Source of the DNA: an uncultured Methanobrevibacter sp. | Lineage (GTDB): Archaea; Methanobacteriota; Methanobacteria; Methanobacteriales; Methanobacteriaceae | Reading direction: 5' to 3' | DNA length: 64,000 nt | NCBI GenBank assembly: GCA_900314605.1 | Contig: OMVX01000001.1 | Coordinates: 23,239-87,238, forward strand | In this document: in pieces, positions 47,750-56,758 of the stretch | Layout: every line of letters starts with the position of its first letter | How positions within the stretch are numbered: the first letter of the stretch is position 1 | Position numbers and translations under genes: made by a program | Notes under the pieces: model-generated | Told to the model about the DNA's origin: nothing | The model's input: the letters and a program-made list of their open reading frames with translations, nothing else | The model's database searches: none

Positions 47750-47950
47750 TATATAGCTCTCCAAACTCAGATGCAATAGATTCATAATATTTTATATTAT
47801 TTTGTGGGCACCATCTCTTCAAATATTGGGCTTAAATAAATATTTTTTATTCCTAATTCCTGAAGATAATCTATATGATTACTTGATAAATCAAAAAAAT
47901 ATCAATCCTGTATAGATTCTGTATTTCTCTTGCAAAGAATTAAACAAAAT
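47750..47950 (-). pseudogene. Remnant of a GH13 alpha-amylase-family gene
   Basis: Read on the minus strand, three short pieces in different frames join into recognisable GH13 sequence: ...EKYRIYTGLIFF, then DLSSNHIDYLQELGIKNIYL-SPIFE, then KYYESIASEFGELY. The middle piece is the conserved beta-strand region of alpha-amylases ('LDYLKxLGIxAIYLSPIFE'), and the last matches the following 'DYYxIxPxFG' part. Frames change at a T-run (47893-47899) and near 47810, and stop codons interrupt. It lies downstream of, and on the same strand as, the glycogen-type operon, so it may be a lost glucan-modifying member. Confidence 0.55.
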
Positions 47951-48026
47951 AGAAGATTGTGATACTACAATACAATCAAATATTACATAAAAACATTTCA
48001 AACATTAAATAATAGACTATAAATAT

Positions 48027-48887
48027 TTATGGTTTCCTACAAATATATGTATATTCATCATCGGGCAAATTATATAACTTTTTGTCTTTTTTTGAAAAAT
48101 ACGTTCCACTACAATATTCTTCAACTTCAAAACCAAAATCTTCTAATTTTCCTTTTAAATCCCTACCATATAATCTTAAATGTGTTGGATCCTCATAATA
48201 CTTTAATCTTAATTCTGGAGTGTTAATTCTTTCGTCCTCATTTGTTATTTCACCACCAATAGGTACGGATATGAAAGCAACACCACCAGGTTTCAAAACC
48301 CTATAAATTTCATTTATAGCTTTTTTATCTTGAGGAACATGCTCTAAAACATGATTTATTATAATATAATCAAAAGTATTATTATCATAAGGAATATCTT
48401 GAACATCCATTTGCTCTTTTATATAATCTTGATAATTTTCAAAATATTTTAAGGTTATGCCTGCACAAAAAAAGAAAAGTTCCTTTTTATACAATTCTTT
48501 ATTTAAATCTACAGGTACATAATCAATTTTGTCTTTTTTATCAAATAATCTGTATAACGAAGGTTCTGGAGCAAAATGGAGTATTTTTATATTATTAGTT
48601 TCATTAAAAATATTTGTTTCACGTTCCATTTCTAGATATAAACCTCTATGTCTAGCTAAAGAACCACAATTAGGGCATTGTTCATTTTCATATAATAACT
48701 CACCAAATGGTTCAAATTCAATAAAAATTTCACCACAAATTGGACATTTACGTTTCTTTTCTAAATTTAGACCTCCAATAATATTTTCTAAATAAGAAAT
48801 TCTTTTATTTATCTTATAAAAATGAGCATATTTTTCATACCACTCATCAAAATCATCATCAGTATCTGTTAAATATAAATTTTTCAT
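48027..48887 (-). CDS. SAM-dependent methyltransferase with N-terminal zinc-binding motif
   Basis: A 286-residue class I methyltransferase. A zinc-ribbon-like module C48PIC51...C71PNC74 precedes the Rossmann domain. That domain has ILHFAPEPSLYRLF (SAM loop region), DVQDIPYDNNTFDYIIINHVLEHVPQD and INEIYRVLKPGGVAFISVP, typical of Methyltransf_11. Substrate unknown; such proteins often modify sugars or lipids in surface-polymer clusters. It starts 43 bases after the second glycogen synthase-like gene, preceded by GGAGGGT, so it is the last gene of that operon. A TTG four codons upstream contains the site and is rejected. Confidence 0.8.
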   Translation of the reverse strand: MKNLYLTDTDDDFDEWYEKYAHFYKINKRISYLENIIGGLNLEKKRKCPICGEIFIEFEPFGELLYENEQCPNCGSLARHRGLYLEMERETNIFNETNNIKILHFAPEPSLYRLFDKKDKIDYVPVDLNKELYKKELFFFCAGITLKYFENYQDYIKEQMDVQDIPYDNNTFDYIIINHVLEHVPQDKKAINEIYRVLKPGGVAFISVPIGGEITNEDERINTPELRLKYYEDPTHLRLYGRDLKGKLEDFGFEVEEYCSGTYFSKKDKKLYNLPDDEYTYICRKP

Positions 48888-48930
48888 AGTACCCTCCAAA
48901 TTAAAAAGTTAATATATAAATAATAAGAAA

Positions 48931-50331
48931 TTATTCATTGAGAATTTTATAATAAAATTTAATATAATTTTCAATTGCATTATCCCAACTATAATCGGAA
49001 CAATATGCATTATTCATTAATTTAAACAATAGTTCTTTATCATTAAAGTAAACATTTTTTGCAATTTTAATTGTATCGCATAATGATTCACTAGAATAAT
49101 CTTTAAGTTTAAATCCATTACCATTATTTGATTTATAGTCATTTACAGTTTCTTTTAAACCACCAATATTTGTTACAATTGGCAGTGTAGCATAATATAG
49201 TGCAATTAATTGGGCAATACCACATGGTTCAAAATATGATGGCATTAAAAAGAAATCTGAAGCCAAATAAATTTCTTTAGCCAATTCTGTATCAAAATAT
49301 ATGCATGCAACATAATTATCTAATTTGCCATTTAATTCACTAAATTTTATGTTACACTCTTCAGTACCAATACCCAATAAAACAAATTGTCCATCATTTA
49401 CAATATTTTCAAGATTATCATAAACTATAGGAGAACCTTTTTGCTCACTTATTCTGCAAATATATGAAAATAATGGTATGTCTTTATCAACTTTTAAATT
49501 TAATTTTTTTTGCAATTCCAGTTTTGATTTTTCTTTAACCTTTAAAAATGAATTGAAATTATTACTATATCTATCATATATACTTGTATCCAAACCATTT
49601 AAAAAACCAATAACATTTTTTTCACGATATAAATCTTGTAAACCTGCACTAATATTAGAATTAGGATCTTTAATTGACTCAGCATAGTCTGGACTAACAG
49701 TTAACACATAATCTGCAGTTGAAACAGAGCACTCTAACATGTCTACTTGATCATCTTCCCATTTAAATCCAAGATAATATTCAAATAAGTCTTTAGGATT
49801 ATCTTCATTGAATTTATAAATATTGCGGATGAATGCGTTGTGAATAGATACAACATACTTGCAATTTAAATCATTTTCATTTGCTTTACATATTGATGTG
49901 ACAAATCCCTCATGATAATCGTTTGTTTGAATTATATCAGGATTTAAAGATTTTTGAATAATGAGTTCATAGATTCCTCGGCAGAAAAATGCCCATCTTA
50001 CAATTTCATCATTCTGATTATGGATACTATCCCTGTAAAAATAATAATCATTTTCAATTAAATAAGCATTTACTCCTTTTAATTTTTTATATAAAAATTT
50101 TCCTTTGAGTTTGTTACTGTCTGCATTAATTGTCATGTTTTTGTTTTTAATTTCAAATTCACCTATATCTTTAAAACCATCATCCTTTAATTTTTTATAG
50201 TTAGGTAAAATAATGCTAATTTCAAAATCATCTCTTTTAGCAAATGCATTTGCAAGACCAAATATTGCATCTCCTAAACCGCCATTTTTAAAAAGACCTT
50301 CATATTCTGTAGTCCCTATAATTAAATGCAT
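48931..50331 (-). CDS. Glycogen/starch synthase-like glycosyltransferase (GT5), copy 2
   Basis: A 466-residue GT-B enzyme. The nucleotide-sugar lysine motif FKNGGLGDAIFGL has K15; QTNDYHEGFVTSI is the first conserved domain loop; the C-terminal half has FSYICRISEQKGSPI, then PSYFEPCGIAQLIALYYATLPIVTNIGGLKETV with the catalytic Glu of E-x7-E type. GT5 enzymes extend alpha-1,4-glucan from ADP- or UDP-glucose. A related gene is two positions upstream, so the pair may have different acceptors. gaggtaatt precedes the ATG. Probable cytoplasmic role in a storage or surface glucan. Confidence 0.85.
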   Translation of the reverse strand: MHLIIGTTEYEGLFKNGGLGDAIFGLANAFAKRDDFEISIILPNYKKLKDDGFKDIGEFEIKNKNMTINADSNKLKGKFLYKKLKGVNAYLIENDYYFYRDSIHNQNDEIVRWAFFCRGIYELIIQKSLNPDIIQTNDYHEGFVTSICKANENDLNCKYVVSIHNAFIRNIYKFNEDNPKDLFEYYLGFKWEDDQVDMLECSVSTADYVLTVSPDYAESIKDPNSNISAGLQDLYREKNVIGFLNGLDTSIYDRYSNNFNSFLKVKEKSKLELQKKLNLKVDKDIPLFSYICRISEQKGSPIVYDNLENIVNDGQFVLLGIGTEECNIKFSELNGKLDNYVACIYFDTELAKEIYLASDFFLMPSYFEPCGIAQLIALYYATLPIVTNIGGLKETVNDYKSNNGNGFKLKDYSSESLCDTIKIAKNVYFNDKELLFKLMNNAYCSDYSWDNAIENYIKFYYKILNE

Positions 50332-50351
50332 ATTAATTACCTCTTAGATGT

Positions 50352-51440
50352 TCATAATATGGAAACAGTATCTTCTGATCCGAAATCCTTTTCAACAATT
50401 TGTTTTTCTGAAATCATTGCATTTTTAACAGTAACTCCTTTTTTAATCACACAAGAATCGAAAATAACAGAGTTTATTACATGAGCTCCCTCTTCAATAG
50501 TAATGTTATTTCCTAAAACAGAATGTTCTATTACTCCATTAACTTCATTGTTAAAGCCGCAGAAGGATTTTGTAAATGTAGCAGAATCCATTACACTGGG
50601 TTTTAATTTTACTTTTTTAGTTAAAATATTTGTATTTTTAAAATTTAAAATATCAAAGAAATCTTTTCCTTTATCAAGTGCCATCATATTTAGTTTCCAT
50701 AATGAATCGATAGTTCCAACATCCTCCCAAAAGTCATCAAATTTAACAATGTTTACTGAGAGATTTTCGACAAAATAAGGAACAATATCTTTACTGAAAC
50801 TAATTGCTTTATGATTATTTTCATCAAAATATTTTAAAGCATTTAATAAAGATTCTTTCTTATAAATATAAATACCCATAGAAATTAAATTAGACTTAGG
50901 ATTTTCAGGTTTTTCCTCAAAATCAATGACTTTATTATTTTCATCAACAGTGAAAATACCGAATCTGCTTGCTTCTTCAATAGGTATTTCACGCACATAT
51001 ACTGTTAAATCTGAGTTATATTCTAAATGTTTTTCATAAAAATTTTTATAATCTCCTGAGTAAACATGATCACAGTGAACAATCATTATGTCTTCATAAT
51101 CATCAGTTATATCCATATTAACGAAAACTGATTGTGCAGTATCATAATATTTAACATCTTCATAAAAAGATGAAGCTTTAGGAGGTAATATCTTTAGTTT
51201 ATAATTAATAAATGTCTTCCAATCCATAAGATATTCAATCAATGAATTTTGATCATATTGTGTTATTACACCTAAATTATCAATATTTGCCATATAACAA
51301 CTAGCTAAAGCAAAATCAATCAGATGATAAGAAGAACAAATATTTACCATTGCCTTAGACTGTTTATTTGTTAAAGATTTCAATCTTGTACCTTTACCAC
51401 CAGCTAATAAAAAACAGAATAGTTTATCCATATCTACCAT
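50352..51440 (-). CDS. Glucose-1-phosphate adenylyltransferase-like protein (GlgC/GlgD)
   Basis: A 362-residue nucleotidyltransferase that would make ADP-glucose. Motifs: FCFLLAGGKGTRLKSLT, YHLIDFALASCYMANI, DTAQSVFVNM, VHCDHVYSGDY, then IDFEEKPENPKSN and the GlgC-type DDFWEDVGTIDSLW, followed by a short left-handed helix. The region that reads AKPAVPFGG in active GlgC is SKAMVNICS here, closer to GlgD-like regulatory forms, so catalytic status is uncertain. GGAGGGAT precedes the ATG. It starts two bases after the synthase stop at 51442. Confidence 0.8.
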   Translation of the reverse strand: MVDMDKLFCFLLAGGKGTRLKSLTNKQSKAMVNICSSYHLIDFALASCYMANIDNLGVITQYDQNSLIEYLMDWKTFINYKLKILPPKASSFYEDVKYYDTAQSVFVNMDITDDYEDIMIVHCDHVYSGDYKNFYEKHLEYNSDLTVYVREIPIEEASRFGIFTVDENNKVIDFEEKPENPKSNLISMGIYIYKKESLLNALKYFDENNHKAISFSKDIVPYFVENLSVNIVKFDDFWEDVGTIDSLWKLNMMALDKGKDFFDILNFKNTNILTKKVKLKPSVMDSATFTKSFCGFNNEVNGVIEHSVLGNNITIEEGAHVINSVIFDSCVIKKGVTVKNAMISEKQIVEKDFGSEDTVSIL

Positions 51441-51441
51441 T

Positions 51442-52824
51442 TTATCCCTCCATTAAGTTATTATAAATTTCTATATAAGGATTTACCATTTTTTCCCAAC
51501 TATAGTCTTCATTATAACAATTTTTTACAACTTGAGTCCATTTTTCTTTATTAATAAATGTTTCTAATGCTTCATTAACGGCATTTAAAAAGTCTTCAAG
51601 TTCATAATTATAAAATTTAAATCCATTTCCATCAGGATATTTGGAATAATCAATAACAGTATCCTTAAGTCCACCTACATTATGGACAATAGGAACTGTC
51701 CCATAATACATTGCAATTATTTGGCTAAGACCATTAGGTTCACATAAAGAAGGCATTAATAAAATATCTGATGCTTCGTAAAGTTGTTGGGCCAAATCTT
51801 CATTATGTTCAATACATGCAATGAAATTAGGATAATCATTTGAACATTGTCTAAATTCCTTACGATATCTTGGACCATCACCTAATAAAATAAATTGATA
51901 ATTATTTTCCATTAAATAATCCATAATGCCTAATAAATAATGACAACCTTTTTGTTTTCCTGATAAACGCCCACAAAACATGAATAATGGAATATTTTCC
52001 CCAACTTCTAAATTAAATTTCTTTTGAAGAGTTAATTTAGCCTTTCTTTTATTTTTTAAAAATTTATCAAAGTCATCAAATCTAGGGTATATATCATAAT
52101 TTATACCATTTAAAATACCAGTAACGCCTCCATTTTCAATAATATACTTATCCAAATAAAAACCTTTTTCAGGAGTTTGAATATCTTCAGCATTTGATAT
52201 GCCGACAGTAACAAGTTTATCTGAATTTATAATAGATTCTTTTAAAAAACATACATACTTTTCTTTCCATTTAAAGCCCAAATAAGAGTTGAATAAATCA
52301 ATATCTTCATTTTTAATTTTAAAATGGCCGGCATAATAAATAGAATGAATCGTTAATATAAATTTTGGTACCTTGGAAAGATTTGCCTTACATATTAGGG
52401 GTAAAAGACCATCAGGCTTATCATTTAAATGTATCACATCAATATTCCAATTCAAATGTTTGATAGTCTCAACAATAGCTTTTGAAAAGAAAACAAATCT
52501 CAAATAGACACTTTCACCAACATAAGCATCTTCATCACTAAAATAATGCTCATTATCAATGAAAAAAAATTCAACATTAGCTAAATTACTTTTATAAAGA
52601 TTAAAATTGAATAATTCATCTGCATAGTTAGAATTATTTTCCATATGCACACTGGTTAAAAATTCAAGGTTTTCATCATCAATGCTTTTAAATTTAGGCA
52701 TTATAACTTTAACATTAAAATTATCTTCATTGCTTAAGACTTTAGATAGGCCCGAAACATAATCTCCTATACCCCCAATCTTAAAAAAACCTTCCGCTTC
52801 TAATGTAGAAATAAGAATTTCCAT
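51442..52824 (-). CDS. Glycogen/starch synthase-like glycosyltransferase (GT5), copy 1
   Basis: A 460-residue paralogue of the gene at 48.9 kb. It has FFKIGGIGDYVSGL (K15), HLNDKPDGLLPLICKANL, FMFCGRLSGKQKGCHYLL and MPSLCEPNGLSQIIAMYYGTVPIVHNVGGLKDTV. Compared with copy 2 the substrate loop has Ile-Gly-Asp in place of Leu-Gly-Asp, and the last motif has Asn for Cys. taggtgat precedes the ATG, eight bases after the SIS gene. Same expected role in alpha-glucan synthesis. Confidence 0.85.
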   Translation of the reverse strand: MEILISTLEAEGFFKIGGIGDYVSGLSKVLSNEDNFNVKVIMPKFKSIDDENLEFLTSVHMENNSNYADELFNFNLYKSNLANVEFFFIDNEHYFSDEDAYVGESVYLRFVFFSKAIVETIKHLNWNIDVIHLNDKPDGLLPLICKANLSKVPKFILTIHSIYYAGHFKIKNEDIDLFNSYLGFKWKEKYVCFLKESIINSDKLVTVGISNAEDIQTPEKGFYLDKYIIENGGVTGILNGINYDIYPRFDDFDKFLKNKRKAKLTLQKKFNLEVGENIPLFMFCGRLSGKQKGCHYLLGIMDYLMENNYQFILLGDGPRYRKEFRQCSNDYPNFIACIEHNEDLAQQLYEASDILLMPSLCEPNGLSQIIAMYYGTVPIVHNVGGLKDTVIDYSKYPDGNGFKFYNYELEDFLNAVNEALETFINKEKWTQVVKNCYNEDYSWEKMVNPYIEIYNNLMEG

Positions 52825-52832
52825 TATATCAC

Positions 52833-53831
52833 CTAATATGGTAAAATTCCAATATGTCTTGCAACACCAGGATCAATATTTTTATAATGAGCTAAATAAC
52901 ATCCAAACCATTCTAAAGGAATTAAAAGAATGAATGGTGCAAGAATTTTATCAACATCAGCAAAATCCTCTAAATTCAATATAATACAATTAGCATTAAT
53001 AGATTGACAGAATTTAATGGATCTTTTAGTAATAGTATCTCCATCACAATTAGCATCTAAAAAAATAAGAGATGTATTCTCATCAACTCTTTCAATTAAG
53101 CCATGTCTAAATTCTGAAGCATATAATGGGCAGGAATCAATATTAGAACCTTCCATAAATATAGTCATAGAAGTTTTATATGCTAATCCGTAATTAGGCC
53201 CTGCACCTAAACAATAAAACATTGTTTCATCTTTATATTTTTTGGCCAATTGTTTATAGTCATCATGAGTTTTTTCAATCAAATCTTTTAAAATATCTGG
53301 AAGAGTTAAAAGTTCTTTTATAATTTCATCATGACCTAAGGCTTTAAATAAAATATAATACTGGCAGAATAATTGAGTTAGATGGGTTTTTGTTCCAAGA
53401 ATTCCAATTTCATGCCCGCATCTTGTAATAACAGAAATATCTGCTGTTTTAGCAAGGGTACTTTCAGGTTCATTACTAATTGCAACAGTTTTTATATTAT
53501 ACTTTTTTGCTTTTTTCAATGCTGCAATAGTATCTTCAGTTTCCCCTGACTGTGAAGCAAAAATAGCTATTGAATTTTCGTTATTAATTAATTTTTTATC
53601 ATATGAAAATTCATAACCCAAATAAGATTGAACATTAAGGGTAGAATATATTTTCATTGCATCCATTATTGAATAACAGGAAGAAATAGAAGAACCACTT
53701 CCTATTAAATAAATTTTATCAACATTTTTTACTAACTCAGAAATTTCATCCATTAATTTTAATTCGGAGTCAATTGTTTTTTTTAAAACATCAGGTTGTT
53801 CTAAAATTTCATTTAATATGGTATATTTCAT
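52833..53831 (-). CDS. SIS-domain sugar isomerase/deglycase-like protein
   Basis: 332 residues with two SIS (phosphosugar-binding) domains. Domain one has YLIGSGSSISSCYSIMDAMKI and FASQSGETEDTIAALKKAKKYNIKTVAISN; domain two starts FYCLGAGPNYGLAYK and contains EFRHGLIE with the Glu/His seen in the GlmS isomerase domain and FrlB/AgaS. No glutaminase domain is present. A hexose-6-phosphate or amino-sugar substrate is likely. It is the first gene of the operon; no ribosome site precedes the ATG, and a TATA box about 27 bases upstream suggests a leaderless mRNA. Confidence 0.8.
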   Translation of the reverse strand: MKYTILNEILEQPDVLKKTIDSELKLMDEISELVKNVDKIYLIGSGSSISSCYSIMDAMKIYSTLNVQSYLGYEFSYDKKLINNENSIAIFASQSGETEDTIAALKKAKKYNIKTVAISNEPESTLAKTADISVITRCGHEIGILGTKTHLTQLFCQYYILFKALGHDEIIKELLTLPDILKDLIEKTHDDYKQLAKKYKDETMFYCLGAGPNYGLAYKTSMTIFMEGSNIDSCPLYASEFRHGLIERVDENTSLIFLDANCDGDTITKRSIKFCQSINANCIILNLEDFADVDKILAPFILLIPLEWFGCYLAHYKNIDPGVARHIGILPY

Positions 53832-53850
53832 AAACGTTTTATGTAATAAC

Positions 53851-53862
53851 TTTTATATATAG
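53851..53862 (-). promoter_or_regulatory. TATA box of the glucan operon
   Basis: The plus-strand tract ttttatatatag reads ctatatataaaa on the minus strand and lies about 26 bases before the ATG of the SIS gene, giving transcription start close to the start codon. Confidence 0.5.
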
Positions 53863-54009
53863 TTTCTTATTTTATATCTATTATTGTCAACCAATTTATT
53901 TCTATATTTTTTATTTCATTAAACATTTCGCCGTTGGTCGAATTTGAATTTTTTAATTAATATTTTTTCTTGTCATTGAATTTTACGGCTGTCAAACTCA
54001 TGCTTGTAA

Positions 54010-54170
54010 TTTAGTAGATGAATAATACCTAATGAATATTAAAATATTGTAAATGAAAGAATTAACCTTCTTTTTAATTTAGCTGAAAAAGGAATTTTTC
54101 ACTTAGTGTAAATGAAAATGTTATTATCAAATCAAAAGTCAATCAATTATAATCCAATGACTTGTTAAAT
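54010..54170 (+). pseudogene. Degraded, internally deleted copy of the rnp4-yhbY junction
   Basis: 54010-54114 aligns with the first ~100 bases of rnp4 (from about 12088): blocks AAATGAAAGAATTAA, TTCTTTTTAATTTAGCTGAA and GAATTTTTCACT are identical. After a gap matching about 300 deleted bases, 54114-54170 aligns with yhbY from about 12500: GTGTAAATGAAAATGT, then AAATCAAA-GTCAAT, AATCCAATGA and TTGTTAAAT. Frames are broken throughout. Intact genes are at 12090-12687, so this is a decayed duplicate, not an active gene. The flanks (53832-54009 and 54171-54431) show no gene. Confidence 0.85.
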
Positions 54171-54431
54171 AATATTTTTCAATTTTATTTAAGAAAAACC
54201 TATATTTTATTTTATTTTTTTATTTTTTTAATTTAAAATTTTTTAAAATAATTTATTAAATTTAATATAAATTATAAAATATTTTTATATTCTAAAATTA
54301 TTTTAAATGTGGAAATATCTTAATTTAATATATTATTTTTTAAAATATTAAGTATTTTTTAGTTCTAATAAAAAACATTTATATATATTTCTTTTACAAG
54401 GATAATATAGAATTCAAAACCTAAGATTTAT

Positions 54432-54830
54432 ATGATAATTACAGATAAAGAATTATATAAAATAGTACTTATTACAACTATTATTGGAGTTATAGGGTTA
54501 ATTATTAGCTCTGGTTATATTGAAACTAAAAACTTAGAGATTAACCAAATCACTACCAATAATATTAATGAAAAAATATCTGTAGAAGGTATAATAAGTG
54601 AAGTGAAATTTTCAAAAACAAGTAATACATGTTTTCTAACTTTAAATGATGGAAGTGGAAAGATTAGTGTTATCATATTTGAATCTGGATTAAAAGGTTT
54701 TGAAGATTCTAACATTGACATCAATCAATTTAAAAATAAAAAAGTCAAACTGACAGGTACTGTAACTCAATATAATAATGATTTAGAACTTACTCTTGAT
54801 GATGTTAATGACTTAGAAATTATTAATTAA
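54432..54830 (+). CDS. Membrane-anchored OB-fold protein
   Basis: 132 residues. One N-terminal helix (YKIVLITTIIGVIGLIISSGYI, about 9-30) is followed by an OB-fold (about 45-130): ISVEGIISEVKFSKTSNTCFLTLNDGSGKISVIIFE and KKVKLTGTVTQYNNDLELTLDD, the tRNA_anti-like pattern of nucleic-acid-binding proteins. The domain should lie outside the membrane if the helix is a signal anchor, so a nucleic-acid role is not certain; secreted OB-folds of the same kind occur in archaea with unknown ligands. It is a lone gene. Confidence 0.7.
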   Translation: MIITDKELYKIVLITTIIGVIGLIISSGYIETKNLEINQITTNNINEKISVEGIISEVKFSKTSNTCFLTLNDGSGKISVIIFESGLKGFEDSNIDINQFKNKKVKLTGTVTQYNNDLELTLDDVNDLEIIN

Positions 54831-55061
54831 TTCACGATTATAAATTAAACATTGTTTGATTTATATTAAAAGTAGAGATTCATAAATTTTCCCTTAACTC
54901 AACCCCTCACCTACAAGAAAATATTATTGAATCAGTCTTAAAAAATTTTTAAGACATTTATCTACTTTTACATTTCTTAATCTTTGCAGAATTTAAATAA
55001 CAATCCTCTTTTTTTTAAAATTCTGCATTTATTAAGGATTATCCACTATAATAAATTATTT

Positions 55062-56711
55062 TTAACCTTTATATAATGATTCAAGTCTTTCAATTGTATC
55101 AATATCTTTAAGACCTTTATCCTCTCTTATTCTTTTAACTACTGGAAATCTCAATGAATAACCTCCTTCATATTCTGGAGATTTAACAATTTCACTATAA
55201 GCTACCTCAAAAATAATTTTAGGTTCTACAGTAATTTTTGTACCTTTTTGAGAAATTTTATACTCTTCCATTTTCTCTGTTAGATTTTCTAATTGTTCAT
55301 CACTAAGACCGGTACCTACCTGTGCTATTGGTTTAAGGTTTTCATCTTCATCTTGTAATGCTATAAGATAAGATCCTATAAATTCTCCTCTTTTACCAAT
55401 ACCTTTTGTTCCCCCTACAACTACTACATCTAAGTTTTCAGGTTCTGCTTTATATTTTAACATTTTTTTTCCACGTATTCCTGGAATATATGGTTCATAA
55501 GCATTTTTTATCATAATACCTTCATGACCACCTTTAATTGACTCCTCAAAGAGTTCTTTTGCATCATCAATATTTTCCGGGCCACATAATACAAGTTTAC
55601 TTAAATGAATCATATCTGTTGTATTAACTATACTTTCTAAAGTTTCCCTTCTTGTTTTAATTGGATTGTCAATTAATGGTTCTTTATAATATAATAAATC
55701 ATATAAGTATAATTCTACAGGTATATTCTCCATAGTCTCTTTAATATTATATTTACGTCTTACACGACGAAGAATATGTTGGAAAGATAAAGGTTCTCCA
55801 TTACGTGTAGCTATTATTTCTCCTTCAACTATAAAATCACTATCCGGAAAAGCAGTTTCTATTGCTTCAACAATTTCAGGAATTGCTTTTGTAATATTTT
55901 CAAGTCTACGTGTAAAAAGAGTAACTTCTCCATTATGCTTATGGATTTGGCAGCGTATACCATCATATTTTGTCTCACATAATGCAAGACCCATTTCATT
56001 AATACTAATATCGATTCCTTCAGATAACTGTGCTAACATTAATTTCACAGGTCTTCCTGCTCTAAGATTTAGTTTTTGAAGTCCTTCTGCACCTTCATCT
56101 TTCGCTACTTTGGCAACTAGTCCTAAATCATTTGTAAGCATAGCTGCTCTTTCTACAACATCCTTATCAATGCCGAATGCTCCTGCAATTCCATCACGGA
56201 TAATCCCTTCACCTACACCAATACGTAATTGTTCAACAATAGTTCTGCAAATATATTTAGATTCAACAGCACTTGCAGAGGATAATAATTCAAGAATAAT
56301 AGATATTTTACGTGATGTTGAACGATTACCTGAGATTTTAGTTAATTTTCTAAGATTATTATAGACAAATTCAATTGTAAGTGGTTGTGAGAAAAAGGTC
56401 ATTTGTTTTTTATTTTTTACAAGTACTTCACTTGCAGCACCAATATCTCCCTCATCTCTAACTTTATCCTCTACTTCATCTACACTTACACCTGCTACAT
56501 CTGCAACAGCTTTCATTACAAGTTTATCTCCAATTCCCTGTTCTTCCTCACTCCAGGAAGGGAAAACTTTTCCAAGACACATAAGTGTAACAGGAGGTAA
56601 AAGTTCACTGTCTACTGTTTTTAAAAAATTAGATAATATTTCAGTTTTCTCTAATCTTTTGGTAGTATTGTTTAATTTTTCATAAACATTAACTAAATTT
56701 TCATATTTCAT
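55062..56711 (-). CDS. lig: ATP-dependent DNA ligase
   Basis: Seals nicks during replication and repair. The 549-residue protein has the archaeal LigI layout: N-terminal DNA-binding domain (1-200), adenylation domain with the active-site lysine K248 in CETKYDGIRCQIHK, RRLENITKAIPEI, DFIVEGEIIA, GHEGIMIKNAYEPY and MLKYKAEPENLDVVVVGG, then the OB domain ending YSLRFPVVKRIREDKG. aggaagat precedes the ATG. It is followed by thiC on the same strand upstream. Confidence 0.95.
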   Translation of the reverse strand: MKYENLVNVYEKLNNTTKRLEKTEILSNFLKTVDSELLPPVTLMCLGKVFPSWSEEEQGIGDKLVMKAVADVAGVSVDEVEDKVRDEGDIGAASEVLVKNKKQMTFFSQPLTIEFVYNNLRKLTKISGNRSTSRKISIILELLSSASAVESKYICRTIVEQLRIGVGEGIIRDGIAGAFGIDKDVVERAAMLTNDLGLVAKVAKDEGAEGLQKLNLRAGRPVKLMLAQLSEGIDISINEMGLALCETKYDGIRCQIHKHNGEVTLFTRRLENITKAIPEIVEAIETAFPDSDFIVEGEIIATRNGEPLSFQHILRRVRRKYNIKETMENIPVELYLYDLLYYKEPLIDNPIKTRRETLESIVNTTDMIHLSKLVLCGPENIDDAKELFEESIKGGHEGIMIKNAYEPYIPGIRGKKMLKYKAEPENLDVVVVGGTKGIGKRGEFIGSYLIALQDEDENLKPIAQVGTGLSDEQLENLTEKMEEYKISQKGTKITVEPKIIFEVAYSEIVKSPEYEGGYSLRFPVVKRIREDKGLKDIDTIERLESLYKG

Positions 56712-56758
56712 TTTATCTTCCTTTAGCTAAATATTAATTTATATTATGTTCTATTAAT

